Positions 8,937 through 17,843 of a DNA stretch of 35,861 nucleotides are shown piece by piece; position 1 is the first letter of the stretch, and each line of letters starts with the position of its first letter. The notes under the pieces are model-generated. The model worked only from the letters and a program-made list of their open reading frames with translations. It was not told the DNA's origin and ran no database searches. The position numbers and the translations under genes were made by a program. Where the stretch lies: NCBI RefSeq assembly GCF_001792775.2, contig NZ_MLGE02000011.1:51439-87299 (forward strand). Reading direction: 5' to 3'. This stretch comes from Staphylococcus pseudintermedius. GTDB lineage: Bacteria; Bacillota; Bacilli; Staphylococcales; Staphylococcaceae.

Positions 8937-9624
8937 TGCAATTATCAAACAACATGTTTATGAAGCGAATATGCAATTACCTAAAAATAATTTGGTAAAA
9001 TTGACATGGGGAAATGTGAGTGTGATTGACCGTGACAAAGGCATCATCTGTATTAAACCGAGTGGTGTGCCGTATTCTAAAATGAGACCTGAAGATATGG
9101 TGATAACAGATTTAGACGGGAAACCTTTTGATAATCAATTAAAGCCGTCGTCAGATTTGGCAACACATGTCTACTTATATCAACATATGGATAATGTTCA
9201 AAGTATCGTCCACACCCATTCGTTACATGCCGTAGCTTATGCCCAAGCAGGTCGTGATATTCCTGCATATGGCACGACACACGCAGATACGTTTTATGGG
9301 CCGGTACCGTGTACGAGAAGTTTGACTGAAGCAGAAGTAGCGACGGATTATGAGTTGAATACAGGCAAAGTCATCGTAGAAACATTTGAACAAAGACAAA
9401 TTAATCCAGCTGCGATTCCAGCAGTGATTGTGAATCAACATGGTCCATTTATCTTTGGTAAATCTTTAAAGAAAGCAGTAGAACATACGATTATTTTAGA
9501 AGAAGTTGCTGAAATGGCAATGAAGTCTGAATTGTTGAAGCAAGATATGAATGAAATAGATAGATTTCTATTAGACAAACATTATTTTAGAAAGCATGGT
9601 GCTACTGCTTATTACGGTCAATAA
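8929..9624 (+). CDS. ulaF: L-ribulose-5-phosphate 4-epimerase
   Basis: The product is 231 residues, a class II aldolase-fold epimerase. Zinc ligands are His95 and His97 (IVHTHSLHA) and His171 (NQHGPF), with Asp76 (KPSSDLATH) nearby. TWGNVS and IKPSGVPY bind the phosphate. It makes D-xylulose 5-phosphate, which enters the pentose phosphate pathway. araD and sgbE enzymes are close relatives, but the operon decides for ulaF. The start ATG 8929 lies inside the end of ulaE; its own ribosome site is weak (AGAGAG), so initiation probably depends on ulaE translation. No clear terminator follows, and the regulator gene starts 63 bases later. Confidence 0.93.
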   Translation: MNDAIIKQHVYEANMQLPKNNLVKLTWGNVSVIDRDKGIICIKPSGVPYSKMRPEDMVITDLDGKPFDNQLKPSSDLATHVYLYQHMDNVQSIVHTHSLHAVAYAQAGRDIPAYGTTHADTFYGPVPCTRSLTEAEVATDYELNTGKVIVETFEQRQINPAAIPAVIVNQHGPFIFGKSLKKAVEHTIILEEVAEMAMKSELLKQDMNEIDRFLLDKHYFRKHGATAYYGQ

Positions 9625-9687
9625 AACACGTAAGTCATTCCTTTTCTCATATAAAGTCTGATGATATTGAAGGAAGTGTGATTTCTG

Positions 9688-11322
9688 ATGGTTGATTTCG
9701 ATAAAAAATTGTTGTGCTTTTTAGATTACTTTAAAAAGCGACAAAAGTTTAAAAGTGTGAGTCAAACTGCGAAGGCCATTGGTGTATCGCGACGTATGAT
9801 TTATTACTATATTAACAAATTGAACGACATTTTAAAGCTGTCAGACATGTCTCCGATATCAAAAGATGACGAAGGTTACTTTTATATTGAACCGTTGCAG
9901 TCTACGGTGATTGAAACATATTTTCATCATAAAGCATCCACGACGAATTACATTTTTAAGAGGGATGAACGTATTATTTTGATAGCATCCGCCATTTTGT
10001 TAAGTCAAAAAGTGCTCAGAGTGAAAACCTTTGAAGACTATTTTGATGTGAGTAAAAATACCGTCATTAGCGATTTGAATGAAGTGAAAAAGTGGTTGGC
10101 TCGCTATCAAATCCCTCTTTTAAATGATAAAAAACAAGGCTATTACGTTGATACAGCTGTGAATTTTGAACGCAATGTCATTTATGAAATGATTAAAATG
10201 ATCGAAATTGAAGATTATCATGCATTATTTGAAAATATGCTGACCTTTAATCAAGAAGCGTGTCTCATTCATCAATATCAGTCATTTGAATATGAGTTTT
10301 ATCGTGCTTTTGATCAGTATGAACATATGTTACATAAAAAGATATCGCTATCGAATAAACGAATTTTATGTCGATGTTTGTTTGTAACCCTCATTTTTCA
10401 CTCAGAGCGACCGATTACATTGGAAATTCATCAACGTCAAATGATTGAGAAACGTTTAGAATATTATATTAGCCAACAGTTAGTCGAAAAATTAAAGACT
10501 CATATGCCGTCGATAGTGACTGAGGTTCATTTTATAGCGATCCAACTGCTTTGTATTAGTAAAGATTATGATTTTTATTATGATAGTGAAAGTTTTAAAG
10601 ATTTGATGTGCATTAGTGAGATGTTTATTGATGCCTTTGAACGTCAAACAGCAATTCATTTTAACGATAGAGCTGTATTTGTCGAGCTGATTCAAACGTT
10701 AGTAAAGGTCGTGTATTATCGACAGTTTTTTGGTTATGCAGATCGTTGTAATGTGACTGGGGAAATGGATAAAGATATTAACAATTGGTCAAAATTAACT
10801 GCGCAAATTATGGAACAACTTTCGCAAACACAGCAATTTCAACAAAAATTTAGAAGACCTTTAAGTGTGTCAGATTTATCAGAGTTTGCTTATGCGATTC
10901 AATCCTTATATGTTGAACATCAAACACCCGAACATCATATGGACATTGTCGTGGTGACGAATATTTCAAAAGTGGAACAACGTATTTTGTATACGAAATT
11001 AAATGACTTGTTGCCTATCGGTCACTTTCATGGGCCATATTCTGAACGAGAAGCGACGTTGTTGTCTCAAAACTTTGACTTATGTATTACGACATCTATG
11101 TATTACAATCACCCGAATTGCCAAACGATACATATCCATAAATATTTGACTTTGAAAGATTATGAGACACTTTATCAATTGAAACAATATCGCTTGTCTT
11201 TGCAACAACGTAAATCCGAGATATTTCAGATTATTGATAATGAACAATTGTCGAAAGAGGAAAAATTTAAATATATCGAACAGTTATACGAAACGAAAAT
11301 GCGATTGCAAAAGGAAATGTAG
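9688..11322 (+). CDS. BglG/Mga-like transcriptional regulator of the ula operon
   Basis: The product is 544 residues. Two N-terminal helix-turn-helix segments are visible: SVSQTAKAIGVSRRMIYYYINKL at about 24-46 and DYFDVSKNTVISDLNEVKKWL at about 115-137. A long helical middle contains PRD-like or Mga-like stretches without an obvious conserved PRD histidine pattern. Residues about 417-475 (DIVVVTNISKVEQRILYTKL, then GPYSEREATLLSQNFDLCI) look like a PTS IIB-like domain. No IIA domain is seen at the C-terminus. Regulators of this build are controlled by PTS phosphorylation and act next to PTS operons, so it probably activates the ula genes. The ribosome site AAGGAAG lies about 11 bases from ATG 9688, a long spacing. 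A terminator follows. Confidence 0.8.
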   Translation: MVDFDKKLLCFLDYFKKRQKFKSVSQTAKAIGVSRRMIYYYINKLNDILKLSDMSPISKDDEGYFYIEPLQSTVIETYFHHKASTTNYIFKRDERIILIASAILLSQKVLRVKTFEDYFDVSKNTVISDLNEVKKWLARYQIPLLNDKKQGYYVDTAVNFERNVIYEMIKMIEIEDYHALFENMLTFNQEACLIHQYQSFEYEFYRAFDQYEHMLHKKISLSNKRILCRCLFVTLIFHSERPITLEIHQRQMIEKRLEYYISQQLVEKLKTHMPSIVTEVHFIAIQLLCISKDYDFYYDSESFKDLMCISEMFIDAFERQTAIHFNDRAVFVELIQTLVKVVYYRQFFGYADRCNVTGEMDKDINNWSKLTAQIMEQLSQTQQFQQKFRRPLSVSDLSEFAYAIQSLYVEHQTPEHHMDIVVVTNISKVEQRILYTKLNDLLPIGHFHGPYSEREATLLSQNFDLCITTSMYYNHPNCQTIHIHKYLTLKDYETLYQLKQYRLSLQQRKSEIFQIIDNEQLSKEEKFKYIEQLYETKMRLQKEM

Positions 11323-11363
11323 TGATTACGTTGAACAACTGTATGATTTTGATTCTTATTGTG

Positions 11364-11405
11364 AACAACGACTTTACTCAAGTGGTGAAGCATCGTTGTT
11401 TTTTT
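11364..11405 (+). terminator. Terminator after the regulator gene
   Basis: AACAACGA (11364-11371) pairs with TCGTTGTT (11393-11400), with further pairing of TTTAC with GTGAA inside, and continues into T (11399-11405). Confidence 0.8.
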
Positions 11406-11455
11406 GTCAATTTGATCATTCAATTTTATACGATGCAAGTTTATAAGATAAGGTC

Positions 11456-11470
11456 TATAATAGATATAAT
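11456..11470 (+). promoter_or_regulatory. Possible -10 elements of menE
   Basis: Two TATAAT hexamers occur at 11456-11461 and 11465-11470, 27-36 bases before the menE start. No good -35 hexamer stands 17 bases upstream of either, so only the -10 part is supported. Confidence 0.45.
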
Positions 11471-11496
11471 GAATCTTTGTTTTTGGGGGGACACAT

Positions 11497-12900
11497 ATGG
11501 AACACTGGCTCGTTCAACAAGCCAAACAGCATCCAAACAAGATCGCAATCCAGACGATGAATGAAACAATCACATTTCAATCGTTATTGGACCGAGCAAT
11601 GTTAAAAGGCGCACAACTCAAACAGTTACAACGTACGCGCCTCGGTTTATATTTAGATAATTCATTGGAAGCAGCAATTTTAATTCACGGTGCATGGTTG
11701 TATGACATCGAAATCGCACTCATCAATAATCGCTTAACGCCATTTGAAATTGATCGTCAAATGGTGTCGATTGATGTCGATTTAATTGTGAGTACAGCAA
11801 CGCCACAAACATTCAATACATCAACCCGTGTCATACAATCTGATGATCTTGAAATGCCATCAACAGACTTAAATATGGCAGTAGATACATTTGAATTTCA
11901 TCCACAAAAGATTGCTTCGATTATGTTTACATCTGGGACGACTGGCCCGCAAAAAGCAGTACCGCAGACGTTTGAAAACCATCGTATGAGCGCGGCGTCA
12001 TGTCGGGAAAGTTTAGGTTTCGCTTATGATTCCAAATGGCTAGCAGTCTTGCCGATTTATCATATTTCAGGGTTAAGTATTTTATTGAGAAGCGTTCAAT
12101 ATGGATTTACAGTCTTTTTACTCGAAAAATTCAATACGAAAACTGTGGTGGAACTGTTTCAAAATGAGGGGATTACCCACGTATCGTTAGTCCCAATTAC
12201 GTTAATGCGTCTGATGGAACAAGGTTTGGATCAACCTTACCATTTAGAAAAAGTTCTGTTAGGTGGCGCAAAGCTCGACGGGCAGTTTATTCGTCAAGCG
12301 TTAGACCGACAATTACCTATTTATAATTCGTTCGGGATGACGGAAACGTGTTCACAATTTTTAACTGCTGATCCGACGATGTTACAACGCAATCCGAATA
12401 CAGTAGGTCATGCCAGTTCGGATATTGCACTTAAAGTTGTTTCACCAGATGCCAATGGTCACGGCGAACTCTATGTTAAAGGGGGCAACGTGATGCAAGG
12501 TTATTTGTATCCTGAAAATATGAACCATGTGTTTGATGAAGAGGGCTATTTCAAAACTGGGGATATTGCGAGTGTCGATGAACATGGAGACGTTGTGATT
12601 TATGACCGTCGTAAAGATTTAATTATTAGTGGCGGAGAGAATATTTATCCTTATGAAATTGAGTCTGTCGCAAAATCACATCCGTTCATTGCTGATGCGA
12701 TGTGTACAAGTATCACGGACTCGGCATGGGGGCAACGTCCGATTTTATACGTTGTCGCAAAGCAATGGGTGTCAGATATGGAAGCGTTTCTTGAAGCTCG
12801 TTTAGCGAAATATAAATTACCTGTGCATATTTATTTTGTGAGGGCCTTACCTTATACAAGTACTGGAAAACTTCAAAGACGGATATTAAATGAGGGATGA
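11497..12900 (+). CDS. menE: 2-succinylbenzoate-CoA ligase
   Basis: The product is 467 residues, an acyl-adenylate-forming ligase. The ATP-binding motif is MFTSGTTGPQKAVPQTF at about 144-160. FGMTETCSQF, YFKTGD and DRRKDLIISGGENIYPYEIE (to about 390) follow, and the catalytic Lys is in TGKLQR near the C-terminus. It joins CoA to o-succinylbenzoate in menaquinone synthesis. The motif set alone is shared with other acyl-CoA ligases. The overlap with menC, plus the short menE-like length, fixes the assignment. A GGGGGG ribosome site precedes ATG 11497. Confidence 0.94.
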   Translation: MEHWLVQQAKQHPNKIAIQTMNETITFQSLLDRAMLKGAQLKQLQRTRLGLYLDNSLEAAILIHGAWLYDIEIALINNRLTPFEIDRQMVSIDVDLIVSTATPQTFNTSTRVIQSDDLEMPSTDLNMAVDTFEFHPQKIASIMFTSGTTGPQKAVPQTFENHRMSAASCRESLGFAYDSKWLAVLPIYHISGLSILLRSVQYGFTVFLLEKFNTKTVVELFQNEGITHVSLVPITLMRLMEQGLDQPYHLEKVLLGGAKLDGQFIRQALDRQLPIYNSFGMTETCSQFLTADPTMLQRNPNTVGHASSDIALKVVSPDANGHGELYVKGGNVMQGYLYPENMNHVFDEEGYFKTGDIASVDEHGDVVIYDRRKDLIISGGENIYPYEIESVAKSHPFIADAMCTSITDSAWGQRPILYVVAKQWVSDMEAFLEARLAKYKLPVHIYFVRALPYTSTGKLQRRILNEG

Positions 12901-12902
12901 CC

Positions 12903-13889
12903 ATGGAATTAACTGACATGCAATTTTATCTTTATGAACCGTCATTTATCCATCCGATTCGTACGCCGAAAGTGACAATGACACATCGAAAAACATTGTT
13001 TGTGAAATGGACGGATGAAAAGCAGCAATCATGGTTTGGGGAGTGTAATGCGTTCGACACAGCTTGGTATTATCACGAGACGATAAACAATGTGATGCAT
13101 GTCTTAAAGGTGTGGTTTGAAGGTGTACGTGGCCTTGATCTAGTGTCATTTGAAGAGGCGAAACAGTGTGTGGCAACGTTAAATCCATACCCAGCTGCTC
13201 GTGCCACAGTGATGATGGCGTTGTACCAAATGTTTCACAGCCTCGAATCATTTCACGTGCCAATGACGCTGACGATTAATGGTGACTTTACGGAACGCTT
13301 GATGCGACTCGATGGTGTAGGCCGGATTAAAATTAAATGGACATCACAAATGATAGAACAAGTGAAAATGTTAGCGACGATGTATCCGGATATTCCGATT
13401 TCAACCGATGCGAATCAAACGTTAACAGCGACAGATACCAAAATGTTAGAGCGATTAAAACCGTATCTTGCGTTTATTGAAGAGCCATTTGAAACATTGG
13501 ATGTCGAAGCGGATTATACTGGTTTTCCATCGATTGCACTCGATGAACAGGCGACGTGTCTTACAACAATCGAACACCTCACCCAAAACCCGCATATCAA
13601 AACCGTCGTACTCAAACCATTTCGTTTAGGTGGGATAGATCGTGTGTTAGAAGCAATGCAAGTGTTGCAAAGCAAAGGGATTCATGTCGTTATTGGCGGA
13701 ATGTATGAATGTGGGTTAAGTCGATATTTTACAGCTTGGCTTAGTCAATGGGGCGATTATGCAGGAGATGTGACCCCGGAAGGATTTTACTTTGAACGAG
13801 ATGTGACAAACAATGTAGGACGGTTGCACGACGGACAGTTATATTTCGAACCGCCCGTAGTGAATCAGTCTTTATTATTACCGCTATGA
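12903..13889 (+). CDS. menC: o-Succinylbenzoate synthase
   Basis: The product is 328 residues, an enolase-superfamily enzyme. The barrel motifs are KIKWTS (catalytic Lys), STDANQTL and IEEPFET (metal ligands Asp and Glu), ALDEQ (third metal ligand) and [10 protein letters not shown] (second catalytic Lys). It dehydrates the SHCHC intermediate to o-succinylbenzoate, the substrate of MenE. The start ATG 12903 is six bases after GAGGG; the ATG at 12897 touches that site and overlaps the menE stop. The last 25 bases overlap the end of yidD on the other strand. Confidence 0.94.
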   Translation: MELTDMQFYLYEPSFIHPIRTPKVTMTHRKTLFVKWTDEKQQSWFGECNAFDTAWYYHETINNVMHVLKVWFEGVRGLDLVSFEEAKQCVATLNPYPAARATVMMALYQMFHSLESFHVPMTLTINGDFTERLMRLDGVGRIKIKWTSQMIEQVKMLATMYPDIPISTDANQTLTATDTKMLERLKPYLAFIEEPFETLDVEADYTGFPSIALDEQATCLTTIEHLTQNPHIKTVVLKPFRLGGIDRVLEAMQVLQSKGIHVVIGGMYECGLSRYFTAWLSQWGDYAGDVTPEGFYFERDVTNNVGRLHDGQLYFEPPVVNQSLLLPL

Positions 13890-14116
13890 TGATGAGATGA
13901 TTTTTTTAATGGTACAGGATCAAAGCCACCTTTATGAAACGGATGACATTTTAAAATGCGTTTCAAACCGAGCCAACTTCCTTTAAGTGCACCGTGAACT
14001 TGTATCGCTTCTAATGTATAATTGGAACATGTTGGATAAAAACGACACGAAGGCGGTGTCAGTGGCGAAATGAAACGCTGATAAAAACGGATAGCGTAAA
14101 TAAACAGTGTTTTCAT
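13865..14116 (-). CDS. yidD: Membrane protein insertion efficiency factor YidD
   Basis: The product is 83 residues. The family signature is complete: [30 protein letters not shown], then [20 protein letters not shown]. It is a small, peripheral, amphipathic protein thought to help the Sec/YidC insertion machinery. AAGGAGG sits nine bases before ATG 14116; the TTG at 14134 overlaps that site. The C-terminus ends in a His-rich tail ([12 protein letters not shown]). Its last 25 bases are also the end of menC on the opposite strand, so no room is left for a terminator between them. Confidence 0.95.
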   Translation of the reverse strand: MKTLFIYAIRFYQRFISPLTPPSCRFYPTCSNYTLEAIQVHGALKGSWLGLKRILKCHPFHKGGFDPVPLKKSSHHHSGNNKD

Positions 14117-14174
14117 AGTCGAATCCTCCTTCAATCAATCATATTGTAACACAGAAAGAAAGGGCGTATGGGGC

Positions 14175-14645
14175 GTGAAGTTTACAGATGAAAATCAGCA
14201 AACTGTCATTTTAACGTTTAAAAATGATGCTGATGAAAAAGATGGGGGTCATGTGCTAGCGTTACCCATTTATGAACAACAATTGGTATTAACACACCAT
14301 CAACAACGCGGCATTGAATTTCCAGGCGGTAAACGTGAAGTAGGAGAATCAAGTATAGAAGCATTAACGCGAGAGTTGTATGAAGAAACAGGGGCTATAG
14401 CTGAACATATTTATTATATTGCACAGTATGAAGTCCAGGGCGAACAGGATTGTTTTAAAAAGGATGTTTATGTCGTCATCGTTAATGCGATAGATCGCAA
14501 TGTACACTATCATGAAACGATGGGTCCAATTTTAACGCATTCGATAGAGGCGATAGATGAAGCGGATAAAAGTTATTTATTAAAGGATCCTGCTATTTTA
14601 CAATGTGTTGAAAGGATGAGCGTACTTGGCTTTTATCAAGAATAA
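14175..14645 (+). CDS. NUDIX hydrolase, YtkD-like
   Basis: The product is 156 residues. The Nudix box is complete in GGKREVGESSIEALTRELYEETGA at about residues 50-73, with the REUXEEXGU core seen as RELYEETGA. IEFPGGK before it matches the nucleoside-triphosphatase subgroup such as B. subtilis YtkD, which cleans 8-oxo-dGTP. The exact substrate is not proven. The start is GTG 14175; AAAGGG lies about ten bases before it. The ATG at 14168 is out of frame. The gene overlaps the following hydrolase by 20 bases. Confidence 0.85.
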   Translation: MKFTDENQQTVILTFKNDADEKDGGHVLALPIYEQQLVLTHHQQRGIEFPGGKREVGESSIEALTRELYEETGAIAEHIYYIAQYEVQGEQDCFKKDVYVVIVNAIDRNVHYHETMGPILTHSIEAIDEADKSYLLKDPAILQCVERMSVLGFYQE

Positions 14646-15402
14646 AACAATGCCAGTCTTTTTAGAAAGTCACAAAGTAGAAGAATGGACGTATGAGGTC
14701 AATGGGCTACATGTGAAAGGATTAAATGTTGCACCGCATCAGCCTGTGAAACGCATTGTCATTTATTTACGTGGCGGCAAAGGCCAAGTCGGTCGTGTGC
14801 GTCTTGCGAGATTGTTGCAATTTACTACACTGGATACATTAGTGTTTGCGCCGTATTATCGTGGTAATAACGGGAGTGAAGGCAACGATGATTTTGCAGG
14901 TGCAGATTTGGCGGATGTTACGGTCGCAGCAGACATGTTAAAAGCACGTTATCCCCAAGCTTCATTACATCTGGTCGGCTTTTCACGTGGCGGTATCCAA
15001 GGATTATTAACGTTTCAAACAGTTGAAGCAGACAGTTACATCATTTGGGGTGGAGTGACAGATTTACATTTGATGTATGAAGAGCGTGTGGATTTACGGG
15101 GGATGCTCCGAAGAATGATTGGCCACCCTAAAAAAGATATCGCGGCTTACGAGTCACGAAATGCATTGAAAGACATATATGCGGGTGTACCACCGATATT
15201 GATCATTCATGGTGGCAAAGATGTACAAGTGGGCATTCATCAAGCGTACTTTTTAGAACAGCATCTGAAAAATGTCGGTGCACGGTTTGACACTTTATAT
15301 CAAATGGATGAAGGGCATGTCCCGCGTCCACCTGCCATGAAACACGTGTTAGCGCGCATTCAACAATGGATGACGGACATCGAAACTGGCACGAAATTTT
15401 AA
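14626..15402 (+). CDS. Alpha/beta hydrolase (prolyl-oligopeptidase-like)
   Basis: The product is 258 residues from a TTG start at 14626, or 250 from ATG 14650. The TTG has GGATGAG six bases upstream, whereas the ATG has no ribosome site, so I prefer the TTG. Catalytic features are the nucleophile Ser in GFSRGG, an acidic residue in HGGKDVQVG and His in DEGHVPR. YLRGGKGQVG forms the oxyanion region and FAPYYRGNNGSEG is typical of acylaminoacyl peptidase-like hydrolases. The substrate is unknown. It overlaps the NUDIX gene and ends at a strong terminator, so the two form a pair. Confidence 0.8.
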   Translation: MAFIKNKTMPVFLESHKVEEWTYEVNGLHVKGLNVAPHQPVKRIVIYLRGGKGQVGRVRLARLLQFTTLDTLVFAPYYRGNNGSEGNDDFAGADLADVTVAADMLKARYPQASLHLVGFSRGGIQGLLTFQTVEADSYIIWGGVTDLHLMYEERVDLRGMLRRMIGHPKKDIAAYESRNALKDIYAGVPPILIIHGGKDVQVGIHQAYFLEQHLKNVGARFDTLYQMDEGHVPRPPAMKHVLARIQQWMTDIETGTKF

Positions 15403-15410
15403 ATACTATC

Positions 15411-15489
15411 ACGTCATGTGTATGTCACGAAATGAACGTTAGAAATGTACGCTCATTTTGAAAAGGCATACGCATGACGTTTTTATTTT
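15411..15489 (+). terminator. Long two-part terminator after the hydrolase gene
   Basis: An outer stem pairs ACGTCATG (15411-15418) and the following GTATG with CATACGCATGACGT (ending 15480). An inner AAATGA-CGT / ACG-TCATTT stem lies inside, and TTTTATTTT follows. Confidence 0.8.
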
Positions 15490-15736
15490 GTGCTCAAAGA
15501 TTAAAAAGTTTGAGTGCCCACATTAAATTAAGATGCATGAATGATAACAGCATTGGCATTTTTTAGTAATATTATAAATAAGGTTACAATTATGACTTTT
15601 TGGTACTTTTGTTGATTCTAGAGTTATTTGAGTAGACTGCTATCATTTGAGGTAACAAAAAGAAGTTTTTGTAATATTCTAGGTCACGTCAGTGTTTCAT
15701 AAGAATATATAGGTACGATCAGTTTAAACCTAATAA
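15490..15736. other. Gene-free stretch between two convergent terminators
   Basis: About 245 AT-rich bases have no open frame with a ribosome site on either strand. One tight small hairpin, ACAAAAA-GAAG-TTTTTGT, lies near 15656-15673. No promoter is convincing, so I claim no RNA gene here. Confidence 0.4.
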
Positions 15737-15780
15737 AAAGTAGTGTCATCTCTTGTCGAACAAAAAATAGACACTACTTT
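15737..15780 (-). terminator. Terminator of pckA
   Basis: AAAGTAGTGTC (15737-15747) and GACACTACTTT (15770-15780) form a perfect 11-bp stem. Read on the minus strand it ends in CTTTTTATTA, so it terminates pckA. Confidence 0.85.
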
Positions 15781-15799
15781 GTTAATATAATGCGATGGA

Positions 15800-17380
15800 T
15801 TAACCTTTAAATCCACCGGCTGCTTCTAATTGTTGTGCATCTTCGCCAAATTTTTTGAAGTTTTCTTTAAAGCGACTGACAAGGTTTTGTGCTTGTTTTT
15901 CGTATGCAGTTGGGTCTGTCCATGCATTTTTAGGTTGTAAAATCGTTGTTGGGACATCTTCAATTTTAGTTGGAATCGATAAACCAAAAATGTCATCTTT
16001 TTCAAATGTAGCTGTTTTTAATTTACCGTTAATCGCGTCATTTACCATTTTACGAGTGTATTTTAATTGGATACGGTTACCGACACCATATTGTCCACCT
16101 GTCCAACCTGTGTTGACAAGGTAAACATCTACGTCGTGTTTGTCGATTAAGTCACCCAACAATTCAGCGTAGACTTCTGCACGTAACGGTAAGAATGGTG
16201 CGCCAAAACATGTTGAGAATGATGGTTGTGGCTCTGTTATACCACGTTCTGTACCTGCTAACTTAGATGTGAAACCACTTAAAAAATGATACATCGCTTG
16301 ATCTTTATCTAATTTCGAAATCGGTGGCAGGACGCCGAACGCATCAGCTGTTAAGAAAATAATCGTATTTGGATGTGATGCTTTGGAAGGTAACACAATG
16401 TTATCGATATAGTTGATAGGATATGCGGCACGCGTATTTTCAGTATATTTGTTGTCATCAAAATCAATGTAACCCTGTTCATCAACGACTAAGTTTTCTA
16501 ACACTGTTCCGTAACGGATGGCTTCAAAAATTTGTGGCTCTTTTTCTGCAGAGAGATTGATGGCTTTCGCATAGCAACCGCCTTCAATATTAAAGACACC
16601 ATTTTCATTCCAACCGTGCTCATCATCACCAATCAATTTACGATTCGGGTCTGCTGAAAGTGTTGTTTTTCCTGTACCAGAAAGACCAAAGAATAATGCG
16701 ACGTCACCTTTATCACCTACATTGGCAGAGCAGTGCATACTCATAATACCTTGTTGTGGCAATAAATAGTTCATAATGGAGAACACAGATTTTTTCATTT
16801 CCCCAGCGTATTCTGTACCACCGATTAAAATGATTTTATGTTTGAATGAAATGATGACAAATGTTTCAGAACGCGTGCCATCCACTTCAGGATTTGCTTT
16901 AAAGCGTGGTGCAGAAATAATCGTGAAGTCTGCTTTAATTTTTGCTGCTTCTTCTTTTGAAGTTGGCTTAATAAATAAGTTTTGAGCAAATAGATTATGC
17001 CATGCAAATTCGTTGATAACTGTGAGTTTCAGTTGTGATTCTTGGTCGCTACCTGCATAACCATTGAATACGAACAACTCATCTCTTTCATCTAAGTACT
17101 CCACAACTTTTTCATAAAGATTCAAGAATTTTTCTTCTGAAATCGGTTGGTTGATAGAACCCCAATCGATGTCGTCTTTAACTTGTGGATTGTCAACAAT
17201 GAATTTATCTTTTGGAGAACGTCCCGTATACTCCCCAGTTTTCGCGTTGATTGCACCTAATTCTGTCAGTTCGGCTTCATTTCTCTTTAAAATTTTGTTG
17301 TACAATTCAGTCGTTGTGAGTTGAAAATGTGAACTCGGCTTGTTAGCTACTGTTTCAATCGCATGTTTGTCGAATGACAT
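15800..17380 (-). CDS. pckA: Phosphoenolpyruvate carboxykinase (ATP)
   Basis: The product is 526 residues, near the usual 530. ATP-type PEPCK motifs are [15 protein letters not shown] near the N-terminus, [13 protein letters not shown], the kinase P-loop [26 protein letters not shown] and FTSKLAGTE. It decarboxylates and phosphorylates oxaloacetate to phosphoenolpyruvate with ATP, the first committed step of gluconeogenesis. The start is ATG 17380 after GGAGGG; a longer frame upstream has no family match. Its promoter region carries a cre-like palindrome, in keeping with glucose repression. It is divergent from metK. Confidence 0.96.
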   Translation of the reverse strand: MSFDKHAIETVANKPSSHFQLTTTELYNKILKRNEAELTELGAINAKTGEYTGRSPKDKFIVDNPQVKDDIDWGSINQPISEEKFLNLYEKVVEYLDERDELFVFNGYAGSDQESQLKLTVINEFAWHNLFAQNLFIKPTSKEEAAKIKADFTIISAPRFKANPEVDGTRSETFVIISFKHKIILIGGTEYAGEMKKSVFSIMNYLLPQQGIMSMHCSANVGDKGDVALFFGLSGTGKTTLSADPNRKLIGDDEHGWNENGVFNIEGGCYAKAINLSAEKEPQIFEAIRYGTVLENLVVDEQGYIDFDDNKYTENTRAAYPINYIDNIVLPSKASHPNTIIFLTADAFGVLPPISKLDKDQAMYHFLSGFTSKLAGTERGITEPQPSFSTCFGAPFLPLRAEVYAELLGDLIDKHDVDVYLVNTGWTGGQYGVGNRIQLKYTRKMVNDAINGKLKTATFEKDDIFGLSIPTKIEDVPTTILQPKNAWTDPTAYEKQAQNLVSRFKENFKKFGEDAQQLEAAGGFKG

Positions 17381-17410
17381 GATAATATCCCTCCAAAGTA
17401 ATTTCGGCAA

Positions 17411-17424
17411 TGTAAGCCTTTACA
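17411..17424 (-). promoter_or_regulatory. cre-like palindrome at the pckA promoter
   Basis: TGTAAGCCTTTACA (TGTAAAGGCTTACA on the minus strand) matches the cre consensus except that the central CG is replaced by GG. It lies 31-44 bases before the pckA start. A -10-like TATACT is at 17432-17437 just upstream on that strand, so the site covers the probable transcription start. CcpA repression of pckA is known in related staphylococci; its use here is inference. Confidence 0.55.
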
Positions 17425-17584
17425 ATTCAAGAGTATAACATATTCGTTAAATAATCCCTACTCAATTAAGAAAAAAATTAAGATAAAATAAAGAAAGTAA
17501 AGTAATGTTACACCAAAGTAGAAAAACAAATGCAAAGGATAAAGGTGCTTCAAACATCATTTTGAAAAGCCCAGTAAGATGAAA

Positions 17585-17613
17585 TTGACATCGGTAATAA
17601 AGTTTTGTAATAT
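17585..17613 (+). promoter_or_regulatory. SigA-type promoter of metK
   Basis: A perfect -35 TTGACA (17585-17590) and -10 TAATAT (17608-17613) are separated by exactly 17 bases. Transcription would begin just before the riboswitch. Confidence 0.8.
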
Positions 17614-17626
17614 GATTTTAACGGAT

Positions 17627-17793
17627 TCTCTTATCCTGAGTGGTGGAGGGACATGGACCCAATGAAACCCAGCAACCTCTTTTAACGAAGAAAGGTGCCA
17701 AACCGTTTGCAGACACAATACTAGTCTGAACGATAAGAGCGAATGGACGTTAGAGCCTTCACTCTATTTTATAGTGTTGAAAGGCTCTTTTTT
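17627..17793 (+). ncRNA. SAM-I riboswitch (S-box) with terminator
   Basis: The closing helix P1 is CTCTTATC (17628-17635) with GATAAGAG (17732-17739). Inside it are the S-box landmarks: GAGTGGTGGAGGGAC, GGACCCAATGAAACCCAGCAACC and AAGGTGCCAAACC. A terminator follows: AGAGCCTT (17752-17759) pairs with AAGGCTCT (17781-17788) and runs into T. High S-adenosylmethionine would stabilise the aptamer and end transcription before metK, the gene that makes SAM. Confidence 0.96.
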
Positions 17794-17843
17794 ATTGAGC
17801 TCAGATAGAGAATGTTCGTAATACATACAAAAAGGAGTTTATT

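Noticed and set aside
11226..11564. Open frames on both strands over the end of the regulator gene and the menE leader
   Set aside because: They run through a terminator and lack ribosome sites.
12946..13263. A 105-codon open frame on the minus strand inside menC
   Set aside because: A shadow of menC codons, with no start signals.
15656..15673. Small hairpin suggesting a non-coding RNA between hydrolase gene and pckA
   Set aside because: No promoter or terminator of its own was found.
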